Numbered from the stretch's first letter, positions 54,553 through 63,446 are shown. The stretch: 64,000 nucleotides of DNA from Rufibacter ruber (GCF_001647275.1 NZ_LRMM01000009.1:55472-119471), one strand, 5' to 3'. The notes: generated by a model from the sequence alone, not told the origin. Numbers and translations: made by a program.

Positions 54553-54860
54553 GACGGTTATATTTCTAAATTAGCTAGTTCTCCTGTATGAACCTGTGCG
54601 GGTAATTGAAAATTAAAGCCGCTCACATGCTTTGTAAGCAACCGGTTTCAGGCACTTTAAAACTTATAAAAGACTTCTTGCTGGATCTGTTTTATAGTAG
54701 CGGAATGGTGCGGTCTGACTTATGTAAAGGGTAAAGTAAGGGAAATTAAACTTGAAGCGGATAATTGAAAAAGAATTTCCTTATGAGAAGGGAATGAGCC
54801 GCTCACATGACCTGATTTTACTAATGAAGTAGCAATTTAATCAGGTGCTGCGGTTGTGCT
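54553..54860. other. Gene-free spacer with a terminator-like hairpin
   Basis: CCTGATT (about 54810) pairs with AATCAGG (about 54838), near the end of the leftward reductase gene. The phrase AGCCGCTCACATG occurs twice (54618 and 54797). Confidence 0.45.
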
Positions 54861-55412
54861 CTATTCTGTTCCTACTCTATATGTGTGCAGAACGGCGCCC
54901 CCTGCAAATTCTTTAGTGTGGGTGCGGGTAAAAAGTATTCTGTCCTGGATGTTTTCAAACAAGTGCCTTCCGCCTCCGGCGATGACCGGGTGAATACAAA
55001 GCTGGAATTCATCTAGTAACCCCAGTTGGAGCAGCTGCAAGATTAAACTCCGGCTGCCCACCAGAATGTTGCCGCCGGGTTGCTGTTTCAGCGCCAGCAC
55101 TTCCTCTTTCAGGTCGCGGCGGGCCAGGGTGGCGCTTTGCCAGTCTAGCTGGGTCAGGGTGCGGGAAAAGACAATTTTGGGAATGGCCTCCATGGTCACC
55201 GCGAAGTCATCGGTGGCGGGGTTGCCGGTGGGGTTCGCGGCCACAGTTCGCCAATATTCCATGAGGTGGTAGGTGATGCGGCCGTACAGAATGGTGTCTG
55301 CGTCTTTCAACAGGTCTGCGTAATGCTGGTGAATCTCGGCATCTGGGTCCACGGCCGTATGGTCAAACACCCCGTCCAAGGTCATGTTGATGGCGGCGAT
55401 AAGTTTTCTCAT
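54861..55412 (-). CDS. Dihydrofolate reductase/RibD-like family protein
   Basis: 183 residues of the bacterial RibD-C group. It has MRKLIAAINMTLDGVFDHT (substrate region), LLKDADTILYGRITYHLM (about 34-51), GGNILVGSRSLILQLLQLGL and DEFQLCIHPVIAGGGRHLFE (NADPH and C-terminal strands). Members reduce pterin- or pyrimidine-like compounds. The true reaction is unknown. Confidence 0.92.
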   Translation of the reverse strand: MRKLIAAINMTLDGVFDHTAVDPDAEIHQHYADLLKDADTILYGRITYHLMEYWRTVAANPTGNPATDDFAVTMEAIPKIVFSRTLTQLDWQSATLARRDLKEEVLALKQQPGGNILVGSRSLILQLLQLGLLDEFQLCIHPVIAGGGRHLFENIQDRILFTRTHTKEFAGGAVLHTYRVGTE

Positions 55413-55529
55413 GGTGGAGAGGTTTTCATGTAATTGGTCAATTAATCCTGGCTAAGTATTTTTTGTATGAGATTAATTTTGTTTAGCGATATGGCAAGTT
55501 GCGGTTTGCTGGTTTTATCATTATCCAAT

Positions 55530-55688
55530 GAAGCTGTTTAGAGTTTTGGTAACTGCCAGGCAAAGGCTACCGGATAAGGTATTTCATATTCCAGTGGTTT
55601 CTGTTTTCGCTGTTTTCTGAAAAACAGCCCGAAAACAGAAATTGAATTCTCTGCAAAACATCTTTCTGTCTAAACTCTAAACAGCTTC
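55530..55688. repeat. Palindrome copy nested within a wide inverted repeat
   Basis: The usual palindrome lies at 55600-55639. GAAGCTGTTTAGAGTTT (55530-55546) and its exact complement (55672-55688) enclose it, giving a 159-bp hairpin-capable unit with a 17-bp outer stem. Confidence 0.7.
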
Positions 55689-55694
55689 TAAGTC

Positions 55695-55737
55695 AAAAAG
55701 AGAGGGTTCCTTCACGCAAAGGAACCCTCTCTTTTTT
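55695..55737. terminator. Strong bidirectional terminator
   Basis: AAAAAGAGAGGGTTCCTT (55695-55712) pairs with AAGGAACCCTCTCTTTTT (55719-55736). No protein gene ends here on either strand nearby (the ClC gene ends at 56349), so it may stop a transcript from element C. Confidence 0.75.
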
Positions 55738-55831
55738 GCTTCAACTGATCTATCCTTCTGCTATGTTTCTCAAGCCACCTACAGCTTGACAAGTGGCAAC
55801 AAATAATTAGCAATAGATTATCAGCAGCAAA

Positions 55832-56075
55832 CACTTCTGCCCATGACTGATGTGCGCAGCACGGGCTCGTCTCAGGCTAGCGGATCTGCACCAGTTTGCA
55901 GAGACAGACAAAGCAAGAGAAGCTGATCAGGAAAGGAACAGAACCCAGTCGTGGGGATGAGCGCCTCTGGTTATCGGTGCTGCTTTAGCAGCAAAACCGA
56001 AGGTTTAGAGAAGCAGCAGTGCGAATCGCCACGACGGGCCCCGCGGCCGTGAGCGCTTACCGGAAAAGATGAAAC
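55832..56075. repeat. Structured interspersed element, copy C (candidate ncRNA)
   Basis: Diverged third copy. Long helix GTCGTGG (55948-55954) / CCACGAC (56029-56035), a swapped pair relative to copies A and B. Inner hairpins are GCTGC-TTTA-GCAGC (55979-55992) and AAACC-GAA-GGTTT (55994-56006). The flanks TGTGCGCAGCACGGG and CCCCGCGGCCGTGAGCGC are unchanged. The stem and loop bases vary while pairing is kept. Confidence 0.72.
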
Positions 56076-56348
56076 AGAAAAGTGATGTCGCCCCGGAGCA
56101 AACGGCAAAGCCAGGGGATCAGCGAACCAAGCATTCCAACAGCAGCAATTCAACAAAACAGCTAGTGAGGCACTGCAGCAAACACCAAAGCCAGGGGAAC
56201 AGCAAACCACGCATTCCAACAGCACCAATCATGTGATCACCTGACAAAACTACCAGATTACCCAAGCAAACACCTAATCAAAAAGCAACTAAACCTTCAG
56301 TGAACCAGCACCACTCCATTAATCAGATGACTCAGAAAAACCTCCCTC
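56076..56348. repeat. Degenerate tandem tail of copy C
   Basis: GGATCAGCGAACCAAGCATT (about 56117) and GGAACAGCAAACCACGCATT (about 56197) are two copies of the tail motif, 80 bp apart. No gene. Confidence 0.55.
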
Positions 56349-58154
56349 TTACTTCTCAGACTGCATCAGCAAAAACCTTCTATACGCCATAAAAACCCCA
56401 GATTTTGAGACAAACCCCACATACTGGCCCTGGTCTACCACCGGCAGGTTCCAGGCGCCGGTGTGGTCAAATTTGTGCATTACACTGGGCATCTCCTCGT
56501 GCACGTCTACAAACTCGGGCGGGAGCTTCATCAGTTGCCTGGCAGTAAGCTGATCATAGAGTTCCGGTTTGAACATGACCTCCTTCAGGTCATCTAGCAG
56601 GATGATCCCTTGCAGGTGTTTGTCTTCCGGTGACACCACCGGAAAAAGGCTTCGCTTGGTATGCGTAACGGCCTCCACAATTTTCCCCAAAGAAGTCTGC
56701 GGACTCAGCTCATGGAAATTCCGTTCAATGAGCTGCTCCAGCGAAATGGAGCGCAAGATGTTGAGATCACGGTTTTGGGTGAGGATCTGCCCTTTTTTGG
56801 CCAGCTCCCGGGTGTCCATGGGGAACTGCTCAAACCAGCGCACCAGCGCGTAGCTGGTGGCCGCCACCACCATGAGGGGAACAATCAGATCATAGCCGTT
56901 GGTAATTTCAGCAATCAGGAACACCCCGGTGAGCGGCGCGTACATCACCCCGGCCAGAATGCCCGCCATGCCTACCACGGTAAAATTATCTTCGGGCAGG
57001 CGCACAGAAGAAACCATGTTCACCAGCCGCGAAAAAAAGAACCCCACGTAGCCCCCCACAAACAGGGAAGGCGCAAAATTCGCCCCCGTTTCCGCCCCCG
57101 GCCAGGTGACCGAGGTGGCCACCACTTTCACCAGGGCAATGGCTCCCACAAAGAGCAGCACAAACCACTGGTTGTCCTGCATCTGCTCATACAGCTCGGG
57201 CTGGAAGAGGGTGTGCAGCTGGCCCTGGGAGAGGGCTTTGATGCTCTCATACCCTTCACCAAACAACGGCGGAAATATAAATATCAATAGCCCCAGGATG
57301 GCCCCGCCAATCAGCGCTTTGGTGAATCTGCTTTCTTCGCCCATTCTGTGAAAGAGGCTCTCTATCTTGAGGGTGACCTGGGCATAATACACAGAGACCA
57401 GACCGCAGAAGATTCCCAGCAGCAGAAAGTACGGCAGGTTGTGGTAGTCAAACGGCTGCAGTGACCTGAAACTGAACAGCACCTCTTCGCGCATTAGAAT
57501 GGTAGAGCAGAGCACCCCAGACACAGACGCCAGAATTAGCGGGATGAAAGCCGAAATGGTCACATCTGTAAGCAGAATCTCCAGCGCGAAGAGCAGGCCT
57601 GCTACCGGCGCATTGAAGACCGCGGCAATGCCTGCCGCGGCGCCACAGGCTAACAGCACCGTGCGCTCCTTGTAAGAGAAAAAAGGAGCCTTGCCCATAT
57701 TGGAGCCAATAGCCGCGCCCGTCACTACAATGGGCGACTCCAGCCCCGCAGATCCCCCAAAGCCTACGGTAATGCCGCTGGTGAGCACATGTGAAAACAT
57801 TTGGCTGCGCCGAAGTTTACTGGACCTCCTGGAAATAGCCACCAGCACCCGTGCCACCCCCCGCTCAAACCTGTTCCGGAAGAAAACCCTGATCACCAGC
57901 ACCGTGAGCAGAATCCCCATCATGGGTAGCAGCAGGTAGATCTGGTTCTGGAAATAGCTGGGCCTGTTGGTCAACACCAGCTCTCTGATGGCATGGACCA
58001 GGTTCTTCAGGATAACCGCCGCCAACCCCGCCGTTATGCCCACCAGCACGCTGAATACCAGCAGCAGCTGCGTACGGGGCAACTTGCGCTGCAACCAGAT
58101 AACGGCCGCCCTACCGGCTCTGTAAAAGGGGCTTTCAGCTCGTGATTTCCTCAT
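56349..58154 (-). CDS. ClC-family chloride channel/transporter with CBS domains
   Basis: 601 residues from the ATG at 58154. Ten or more membrane helices carry the ClC signatures GFGGSAGLESPI (about 133-144, near the selectivity filter) and GAETGANFAPSLFVGGYVG (about 360-378). The soluble end (about 455-590) has two CBS units. This layout is typical of bacterial ClC exchangers or channels with nucleotide-sensitive control. It is separated from the upstream methionine sulfoxide reductase operon by 215 bp containing a palindrome copy. Confidence 0.93.
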   Translation of the reverse strand: MRKSRAESPFYRAGRAAVIWLQRKLPRTQLLLVFSVLVGITAGLAAVILKNLVHAIRELVLTNRPSYFQNQIYLLLPMMGILLTVLVIRVFFRNRFERGVARVLVAISRRSSKLRRSQMFSHVLTSGITVGFGGSAGLESPIVVTGAAIGSNMGKAPFFSYKERTVLLACGAAAGIAAVFNAPVAGLLFALEILLTDVTISAFIPLILASVSGVLCSTILMREEVLFSFRSLQPFDYHNLPYFLLLGIFCGLVSVYYAQVTLKIESLFHRMGEESRFTKALIGGAILGLLIFIFPPLFGEGYESIKALSQGQLHTLFQPELYEQMQDNQWFVLLFVGAIALVKVVATSVTWPGAETGANFAPSLFVGGYVGFFFSRLVNMVSSVRLPEDNFTVVGMAGILAGVMYAPLTGVFLIAEITNGYDLIVPLMVVAATSYALVRWFEQFPMDTRELAKKGQILTQNRDLNILRSISLEQLIERNFHELSPQTSLGKIVEAVTHTKRSLFPVVSPEDKHLQGIILLDDLKEVMFKPELYDQLTARQLMKLPPEFVDVHEEMPSVMHKFDHTGAWNLPVVDQGQYVGFVSKSGVFMAYRRFLLMQSEK

Positions 58155-58279
58155 GCACAACTTCTATCTCTTCTGGTGGGAATGCCTGGCAGTCTTCTCA
58201 GAACCGCCCTAAACGGCGGCGGCAGCTTTCACTCACTGCCCCTGCACCGGGTAAAATTAACCATTAAAGCCCCCGGATT

Positions 58280-58319
58280 TCTGTTTTTGGCCTGTTTCCT
58301 GAAAAACAGCAAAAACAGA
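58280..58319. repeat. Palindrome family copy
   Basis: CTGTTTTTGGCCTGTTTCC and AAAAACAGCAAAAACAGAA, 50 bp beyond the end of the small MsrB gene. Confidence 0.7.
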
Positions 58320-58369
58320 ATCGACGACTGTGTTCGGAACTTCCTGGGCCCCTATTTTTTCACAGCAGT

Positions 58370-58684
58370 TCACCCTTCTTTCTGGCATTGCACAGCATCT
58401 GTATTGATGCAGTAGCGCACCCGGCTGGGCGTTCTTTCATCCTGAAAAAGATGCCCCAGATGAAGCCCGCACCGGTGGCAGAGCAGCTGGATCCTTTCGC
58501 GGCCATAGGTGGTTAGCAGTTGCTGCTGCACGTTTTCGCCCAGGTGGGCCCAAAAACTGGGGAAGCCTGTTTTAGAGTCAAACTTCTGCTGCGCCGAAAA
58601 CAACGCCTCTCCGCAGCGGCGGCAGTGGTAGGTGCCCTGCCCGCGCCCCTGCCTCTCCCACTCTATTTTCCGGTTTTCAAACAT
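58370..58684 (-). CDS. MsrB-like peptide methionine sulfoxide reductase, short
   Basis: 104 residues with the MsrB zinc-binding cysteines in CRRCGEALF (about 21-29) and CHRCGLHLGHLF (about 69-80), TGFPSFW, and a Cys in RVRYCIN (about 92) at the place of the catalytic residue. It reduces methionine-R-sulfoxide in proteins. It lacks the longer N-terminal arm of the second MsrB at 59184 and overlaps the kinase gene by 8 bp. Confidence 0.88.
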   Translation of the reverse strand: MFENRKIEWERQGRGQGTYHCRRCGEALFSAQQKFDSKTGFPSFWAHLGENVQQQLLTTYGRERIQLLCHRCGLHLGHLFQDERTPSRVRYCINTDAVQCQKEG

Positions 58685-59153
58685 AGGGCTTCTGGCTGGG
58701 GTCTGGGGGTTCTGGCCGGTCCCACTCTTCTACCTCAAACGTAGTACCCGCCAATCTTACCATGAAAATCTGGTCAAAGCCTTCCGTAAAGCTGGGCGGG
58801 GTGAGTTTCTTCTGGCAGTCATACAGCCCCACGTCTTTGATGCGCTCCTTCCCTTCCCGCTGCCGGTTTCTGAGCAGCGCATCTGGCAGGCTGGTGTGGA
58901 AATAATACGCCACCACCTCATAGCGTTTTTCTTTGGCCAAATCAATGTATTTCTTCCGCTCCTGCGGCAACGGATTGGTGTTGTCTAACACAAACCTGGC
59001 GCTGGTCTGCAGGCAGGTTTTCAGGAACTGGCTTTCGCGGTGGCGGGTGCGCATCAGGTCCAGGCTGATGCGCACGTGGGTGTGAAAGAACCGCTGCTGG
59101 TAAAACGTAGACTTACCCGCCGCCTGTATCCCTATGAAGATGACCGCCTGCAC
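58677..59153 (-). CDS. P-loop kinase (AAA_33-like)
   Basis: 158 residues. Walker A GIQAAGKST (about 8-16), then a helix with RISLDLMRTRHRES, Walker B-like VLDNTNPL, and a lid with RNRQREGKERI. The layout is that of small polynucleotide or metabolite kinases of the PNK-like group. The substrate is unknown. It lies between two MsrB genes and overlaps one, which suggests a related task in oxidative damage repair. Confidence 0.85.
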   Translation of the reverse strand: MQAVIFIGIQAAGKSTFYQQRFFHTHVRISLDLMRTRHRESQFLKTCLQTSARFVLDNTNPLPQERKKYIDLAKEKRYEVVAYYFHTSLPDALLRNRQREGKERIKDVGLYDCQKKLTPPSFTEGFDQIFMVRLAGTTFEVEEWDRPEPPDPSQKPYV

Positions 59154-59183
59154 GTGTTCTCCCTTTCTGTACCGGGAACCGCC

Positions 59184-59570
59184 TTAAGACTCCTGTGTAG
59201 CCGGCACAAACGCCATAGAGATGGAATTCACGCAGTGGCGGGTGTTTTTAGAGGTAAACCTCTCGCCCAGGAACACATGCCCCAAATGGCCCCCACAGTT
59301 TGAGCAGACAATCTCGGTGCGCCTACCGTCAGCATCTGGTACGCGGGTGACTGCCCCCGGAATCTCATCATCAAAGCTCGGCCAGCCGCAGTGCGACTCA
59401 AATTTGTCTTCAGAGCGGTACAGCGGCGCATTGCAGCGGCGGCAGATGTAGGTGCCCGGCTCTTTGGTGGTGTACAGTTTTCCGGTGAAAGGGCGCTCAG
59501 TGCCTTTGTGCAGGATCACATACTCCTCCTCCGGGGTGAGCTCGTTGTAATTTTTATCTTCGGTTGCCAT
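59184..59570 (-). CDS. msrB: Peptide methionine-R-sulfoxide reductase
   Basis: 128 residues of full MsrB. Two CxxC zinc motifs (CRRCNAPLY and [12 protein letters not shown]), HCGWPSFDD, and the catalytic TRHCVNS (Cys about 117). It converts methionine-R-sulfoxide back to methionine with thioredoxin. It is the first gene of an operon with the P-loop kinase (30 bp downstream) and the short MsrB. A promoter box TATCTTTG lies at 59645-59638. Confidence 0.94.
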   Translation of the reverse strand: MATEDKNYNELTPEEEYVILHKGTERPFTGKLYTTKEPGTYICRRCNAPLYRSEDKFESHCGWPSFDDEIPGAVTRVPDADGRRTEIVCSNCGGHLGHVFLGERFTSKNTRHCVNSISMAFVPATQES

Positions 59571-59637
59571 GATAGTAGATTGCTTTCCCTATTTGTACTG
59601 GATTTTAGCGCTTCTCGTTACTTTGTCTCCAGGGGGG

Positions 59638-59645
59638 CAAAGATA
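59638..59645 (-). promoter_or_regulatory. -7 box upstream of the msrB operon
   Basis: Minus-strand TATCTTTG, 67 bp before the msrB ATG. It lies just downstream of the palindrome at 59664, in transcription order. Confidence 0.45.
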
Positions 59646-59663
59646 CGGCAGAATACGGCACGT

Positions 59664-59747
59664 GCGTTTTGGGGCTGTTTTTCAGAAAACAGCCCCAAAA
59701 CAGATACGCCACTCACTATTGGTAGTGAGTGGCAAATCTGTTTTGGG
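59664..59747. promoter_or_regulatory. Two mutually exclusive hairpins between the PH-domain gene and msrB
   Basis: Palindrome copy 59664-59703 shares its right arm with a second hairpin, in which CCCAAAACAGAT (59694-59705) pairs with ATCTGTTTTGGG (59736-59747). Inside the latter, GCCACTCACTA (59708-59718) pairs with TAGTGAGTGGC (59723-59733). Both cannot form at once. Confidence 0.6.
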
Positions 59748-59792
59748 AGTTTCTGTTTAAACGTTCCCCAGGCGGGAAAAATGGTTTTTCTT

Positions 59793-60173
59793 TTACCCTA
59801 ACACATGCTGGGCCAATACATTCTGCACATCATAGACATTCACTGACTTGTTGAACTTCTTCCTGATGCTGGGCTCCAGCTCACTGGAGATCCAGATCTT
59901 GAGTTCGGCATCCAGATCAAAGGTGCCAGCAGTTTCAATGCTGAAGCGGGAGATGTTTTTGTAGGCAATAGACAGATATTCTACCTTGCTCCCGGTGAGC
60001 CCCTGCCGGTCAACCAGAATCAGCCGTTTGGTGGTAAATATAAAAGTGTCGCGCAGCAGCCGGAAACCCAGTTCTATTTCCTCACCCGGCGTTAAAAGCC
60101 TACCATAGTCTTTTACTAACTCTTCCTGACGCACGGTACCCGCATTGCCCATAATGGCTGAAAAGAATCCCAT
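59793..60173 (-). CDS. Bacterial PH-domain protein
   Basis: 126 residues of a single pleckstrin-like domain of the bPH_1 type. It has GEEIELGFRLLRDTFIFTTK (first strands) and RLILVDRQGLTGSKVEYLSI (middle). Then come FDLDAELKIWIS and a final helix (VYDVQNVLAQHVL). It is cytoplasmic and of unknown function. It is upstream of the msrB operon on the same strand but separated by a hairpin region. Confidence 0.9.
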   Translation of the reverse strand: MGFFSAIMGNAGTVRQEELVKDYGRLLTPGEEIELGFRLLRDTFIFTTKRLILVDRQGLTGSKVEYLSIAYKNISRFSIETAGTFDLDAELKIWISSELEPSIRKKFNKSVNVYDVQNVLAQHVLG

Positions 60174-60613
60174 AAGTTGATAAGGTTTAAGGTTAATGGA
60201 TATGATTCAAATAACTGACTTACCTAAAGAAGATGGGCAGGCCTTTAACGTTTTACAGACCTCCCATGGCAGAAAAATGGCTTTTCTTAGGTCTCGTTCT
60301 TTAGAGCATGTTTAACTTTTCCTTTTGCGCTGCAAACGGGTATCATAAGAACCTGACTTCGCGGTTGACTCGCACCATAGCGCGCTGCTATGCTGCTCAA
60401 AAAACGCTTCGCCAGAACCTTTCGCTCCCCGTTTTCGCTTGCAAAATCAAAATTTAAAAAAGCTCTTAGGAGCCGGTAACATGAGGTGGTGCGGCCTAAA
60501 AAATCAACGTGGAGACCTGCTCACCACCACTCCTAATCAGAACCTTCGTTTGTACCCATCTAAAATGTACTGAAGGCGGAGCAGCCGCTAACAAGATACG
60601 GTTAAAAGCTTAA
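60174..60613. other. Gene-free spacer
   Basis: 440 bp with no credible frame. I see no repeat family member here apart from the terminator that follows. Confidence 0.4.
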
Positions 60614-60675
60614 AAAAAGTACTTCCTGTTTCTGGCTTGTTTTGCAAAAACAGGCCAGAAACAGGAAGTACTTTT
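60614..60675 (-). terminator. Palindrome copy extended into a 22-bp terminator
   Basis: AAAAGTACTTCCTGTTTCTG pairs with CAGAAACAGGAAGTACTTTT. On the minus strand it is followed by a T-run, 15 bp past the S41 stop. The palindrome's usual arms have been lengthened by eight gene-specific pairs. Confidence 0.85.
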
Positions 60676-60690
60676 GCAGGCGGAGCAGGA

Positions 60691-62550
60691 TTACTCCTTC
60701 ACTTCGTTTTTCCCTTCGCCGTTGATCAACTCCACCGCCTTTTCCAGCAGTTCGTCTCGCCGCTGGAGAATACCTTTCACGGTAGGTTGCACCTCCTCGT
60801 CTACCCGCACACCCAGGCGCTGCGTAACGGCATTGTTGGGGTAGTACACGCCGTTGCCAGACACGCCAACCGTGTAATTGCCGGGCAAGGTGATTTTTTT
60901 CACGTCCCCGTCGGCCCCGGCAGATGGCTGGCCCAGCGTGATGCTGCCGGGGAAGAGCCGCTGCAGACTCATGGTATGCCATTCGCCAATGCTGTGGGTG
61001 GCCCCGTTCACCAGGAGCACCACCTTGCCAGGATAGACAACATCTTCTGGGGTAATCTCGGTGGGGTAATACACCTCGGGCTGGGTGAGCAGCCGGTACG
61101 TGCCCAGGTGGTGCGGGTTCAGCTGGTAGTACCGGGCAAAATAGTGGTTAGGCCTCCCAAATTTCTTGAACGCGTAGTAGTAGACAAAATCACTGTTGTC
61201 GGGTTCGCCGCGCATGTCAAAGATCATACCCTTGCCCTTGGCCGCCCGGGTAAAAAGAGAATCCATCAGGCGGAAGTCCTCCTCTGAGGTTTCGTCTTTG
61301 ATCATCCTGAACGTGTCATCAATCCTGAAATAAGCAATGCCCTTGGCCGCATACACCAGGCCTTTGTTCTTCTTGGCCGGCGGTGCCAGCTTCTTCTTAA
61401 AGTAGCTGTCAATGAGTTTGGCCTTGGCCGAAGCACTGGGGTCCATCAGCCGAAGGGTAGTGGTCAGTTGCTCTTCGCCCCGCGTGAGCCGCACCTGCAT
61501 GACCGGGTCTTCTGACCGGAACAGCAGGTTGTCTCCCCACTCCCCCACCCGCGCCCACAGCGCTGATTCATTAGACACTGACAGCACGGCATTCAACGCC
61601 TGCCCCCACTCGCCCACCGCCACACTGTCCAGCGCCTCTATCACATCTCCCCGCCTGATATTGGACCGTTTGCAGAGCGCCTCGTCTATAATTGCGGTCA
61701 CAATAATCTTCTGCTGGGCAAGTTGGTAGTCAAACGGCGGAAAGAAATGGTTCTTAAACAGTTTCTCGCGGTAGTGCAGCTGCCGGAAGAACGGATATGC
61801 CTGCGTGTCATCTAGCCGGGCGTTCACGGCCAGCAGCAGCCGTTCATACTGTTCACGGCTGCTGCACTGGGCAAACAGCGGGATGTACTGGCCCACTACG
61901 GCATCCCAGTTCTCATCCAGCAAGTGCTTGTAAGGGTACAGGTAATCTATAAAGGCTTTGAGTTTGGCCAAGGCCAGCATGCGCAGCGGGTAAGGCAGGT
62001 TCTCCTCAGGCTTATAGGCGTATTCGGGCTCATGCGGCATGGTGCCGCCGAAGGGGTTGTTGCGCACGTAGGTGTAGTAATGCTTCTCCCCGGTAAACCG
62101 GTGCTCAAAGATCTGGTCCAGCAGTTTGCGGTTTTCAGAAGAGAGAAACTTGTTTTTGGTGCGCCAGGCCTCGTCCAGGTTCTTGAGCAGGAAGGCTCCC
62201 TTGGGTTCATTTTTCTGCGCCTTCACCTTCTCCCCCTGAGGCACGCCCACGGCCCGTAGCAGCTGCCGGAAAACCAAATTGGCCTGCTTCTGGTTGGCCG
62301 CCGAATCTACTTTGGGCAGATACGCCAAAAACAGGGAATCTGCCTGTACCTGCCCCAGGGCCGAAGCCGGGTGGAAATATTTTACGAAGCCCCAGATCCG
62401 GAAGTAGTTCAGCTGTTTCTCGGTTTCAAACCCATCCTGGGCGGCGACTCCCAGGGGAGTTACCAGGTACAAACCCATAAGCAGCAGCAACCCGCCCCTG
62501 CCTATTTTATTAAAAAGAGATGTAACCAGAAAGTGTATAGATGCGGTCAT
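60691..62550 (-). CDS. S41 family peptidase
   Basis: 619 residues from MTASIHFLVTSLFNKIGRGG (62550); the longer frame is not credible. Signal peptide, then RIWGFVKYFHPASA, the same opening as the cassette-borne S41 peptidase at 31927. PDZ-like region about 270-340. The nucleophile is Ser520 in ATHSIGEW, with GQPSAGADGD after it. Probably a periplasmic or secreted protease. It ends at a strong terminator. Base composition is like the chromosome, unlike the AT-rich cassette copy. Confidence 0.9.
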   Translation of the reverse strand: MTASIHFLVTSLFNKIGRGGLLLLMGLYLVTPLGVAAQDGFETEKQLNYFRIWGFVKYFHPASALGQVQADSLFLAYLPKVDSAANQKQANLVFRQLLRAVGVPQGEKVKAQKNEPKGAFLLKNLDEAWRTKNKFLSSENRKLLDQIFEHRFTGEKHYYTYVRNNPFGGTMPHEPEYAYKPEENLPYPLRMLALAKLKAFIDYLYPYKHLLDENWDAVVGQYIPLFAQCSSREQYERLLLAVNARLDDTQAYPFFRQLHYREKLFKNHFFPPFDYQLAQQKIIVTAIIDEALCKRSNIRRGDVIEALDSVAVGEWGQALNAVLSVSNESALWARVGEWGDNLLFRSEDPVMQVRLTRGEEQLTTTLRLMDPSASAKAKLIDSYFKKKLAPPAKKNKGLVYAAKGIAYFRIDDTFRMIKDETSEEDFRLMDSLFTRAAKGKGMIFDMRGEPDNSDFVYYYAFKKFGRPNHYFARYYQLNPHHLGTYRLLTQPEVYYPTEITPEDVVYPGKVVLLVNGATHSIGEWHTMSLQRLFPGSITLGQPSAGADGDVKKITLPGNYTVGVSGNGVYYPNNAVTQRLGVRVDEEVQPTVKGILQRRDELLEKAVELINGEGKNEVKE

Positions 62551-62810
62551 GGAATTCAGAAAAGCTCCTCGCTTGTTTGTGCCTTTCGCAAACGGCCAGT
62601 GGGAACGTCTACAAGAAACAGAAACATGTTGGCATTTCCCATCGGCTGCGCCGAAACAATGAAACCAGCGGGAAATGTGTTTGGCGCTTCTACGGGAGAA
62701 ACCCTCCCTAATGTTCTGCCACTCCCCATATTTCCTGCTCAAGTTATTTACTAGTCTGCTGAAAAAATCTGTTTTGGGGCCGTTTTCTTAAAAACAGCCC
62801 CAAAACAGGA
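62551..62810. repeat. Upstream region of the S41 gene with a palindrome copy
   Basis: The palindrome copy is at 62768-62808 (CTGTTTTGGGGCCG and CAGCCCCAAAACAGG). No other feature is visible. Confidence 0.7.
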
Positions 62811-63080
62811 GTGGAAAGCTCTGGCCTTCACAGCCCTCCCCAAAGCATAAAAGAGCGTTACCCCAAGGGAGGAACAACACTCTTTTCATTGAAATTATTG
62901 GTATTGGCCACAGCTACGCCTTCCTCAGGCACGGGGCATTCAGCAGCAATGCTGTCCGGTTCAAGCGGCCTTCCACTTCCTGGGCATTCTCAGGGAGGCG
63001 TAGGTTTTTGACTATGGTGCCTCTTTTCTTACTCCTTCTGAGTACTCTATTGCAAAGAGACTTTTCTGGCCAGCAATGGT
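62811..63080. other. Noncoding region after DUF2200, with two hairpins
   Basis: AAAAGAGCGTT (about 62849) pairs with AACACTCTTTT (about 62876), a terminator-like hairpin. CTACGCCT (62914-62921) and AGGCGTAG (62996-63003) enclose 74 bases. No gene. Confidence 0.45.
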
Positions 63081-63446
63081 TTACACTTGCCGCAGAATCT
63101 TCTCCATCTTCTTGCCTTTCGCCAACTCATCTACCAGTTTGTCTAAATACCGGACTTGCCTGGTTAGTTCATTTTCAATTTCTTCAATCCGGTAACCACA
63201 GATCACGCCCGTAATCTGAGGCGCCTTTGGGTTTAGTTTTGCTTTCTTAAAGAATGTTTCAAAGGTTACCCCCTCTTCTATCAGTTCTAGTAATTTCATC
63301 TCATCAAAACCTGTTAGCCATTTAATTACCTGATGCAGTTCATCTTTTGTCCTGCCCTTGCTCTCCACCTTTTTGACATACTGTGGGTAGACGGATGCGA
63401 ATCTCATGTTTGCCATTCTTGCATCATGTTCTGGAGCGGTGCGCAT
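63081..63446 (-). CDS. DUF2200 family protein
   Basis: 121 residues of the DUF2200 family: HDARMANMRFASVYPQYVKK, then KGRTKDELHQVIKWLTGFDE and FFKKAKLNPKAPQITGVICG, with a helical end. The family is widespread and of unknown function. It is cytoplasmic by appearance. The start at 63446 fits relatives. The upstream region is the cassette-type noncoding block, so it may be the gene of a second cassette. Confidence 0.85.
   Translation of the reverse strand: MRTAPEHDARMANMRFASVYPQYVKKVESKGRTKDELHQVIKWLTGFDEMKLLELIEEGVTFETFFKKAKLNPKAPQITGVICGYRIEEIENELTRQVRYLDKLVDELAKGKKMEKILRQV

Noticed and set aside
62914..63003. tRNA gene suggested by a 7-bp acceptor-like stem
   Set aside because: No T-loop consensus, the arm spacing is wrong and there is no anticodon arm.
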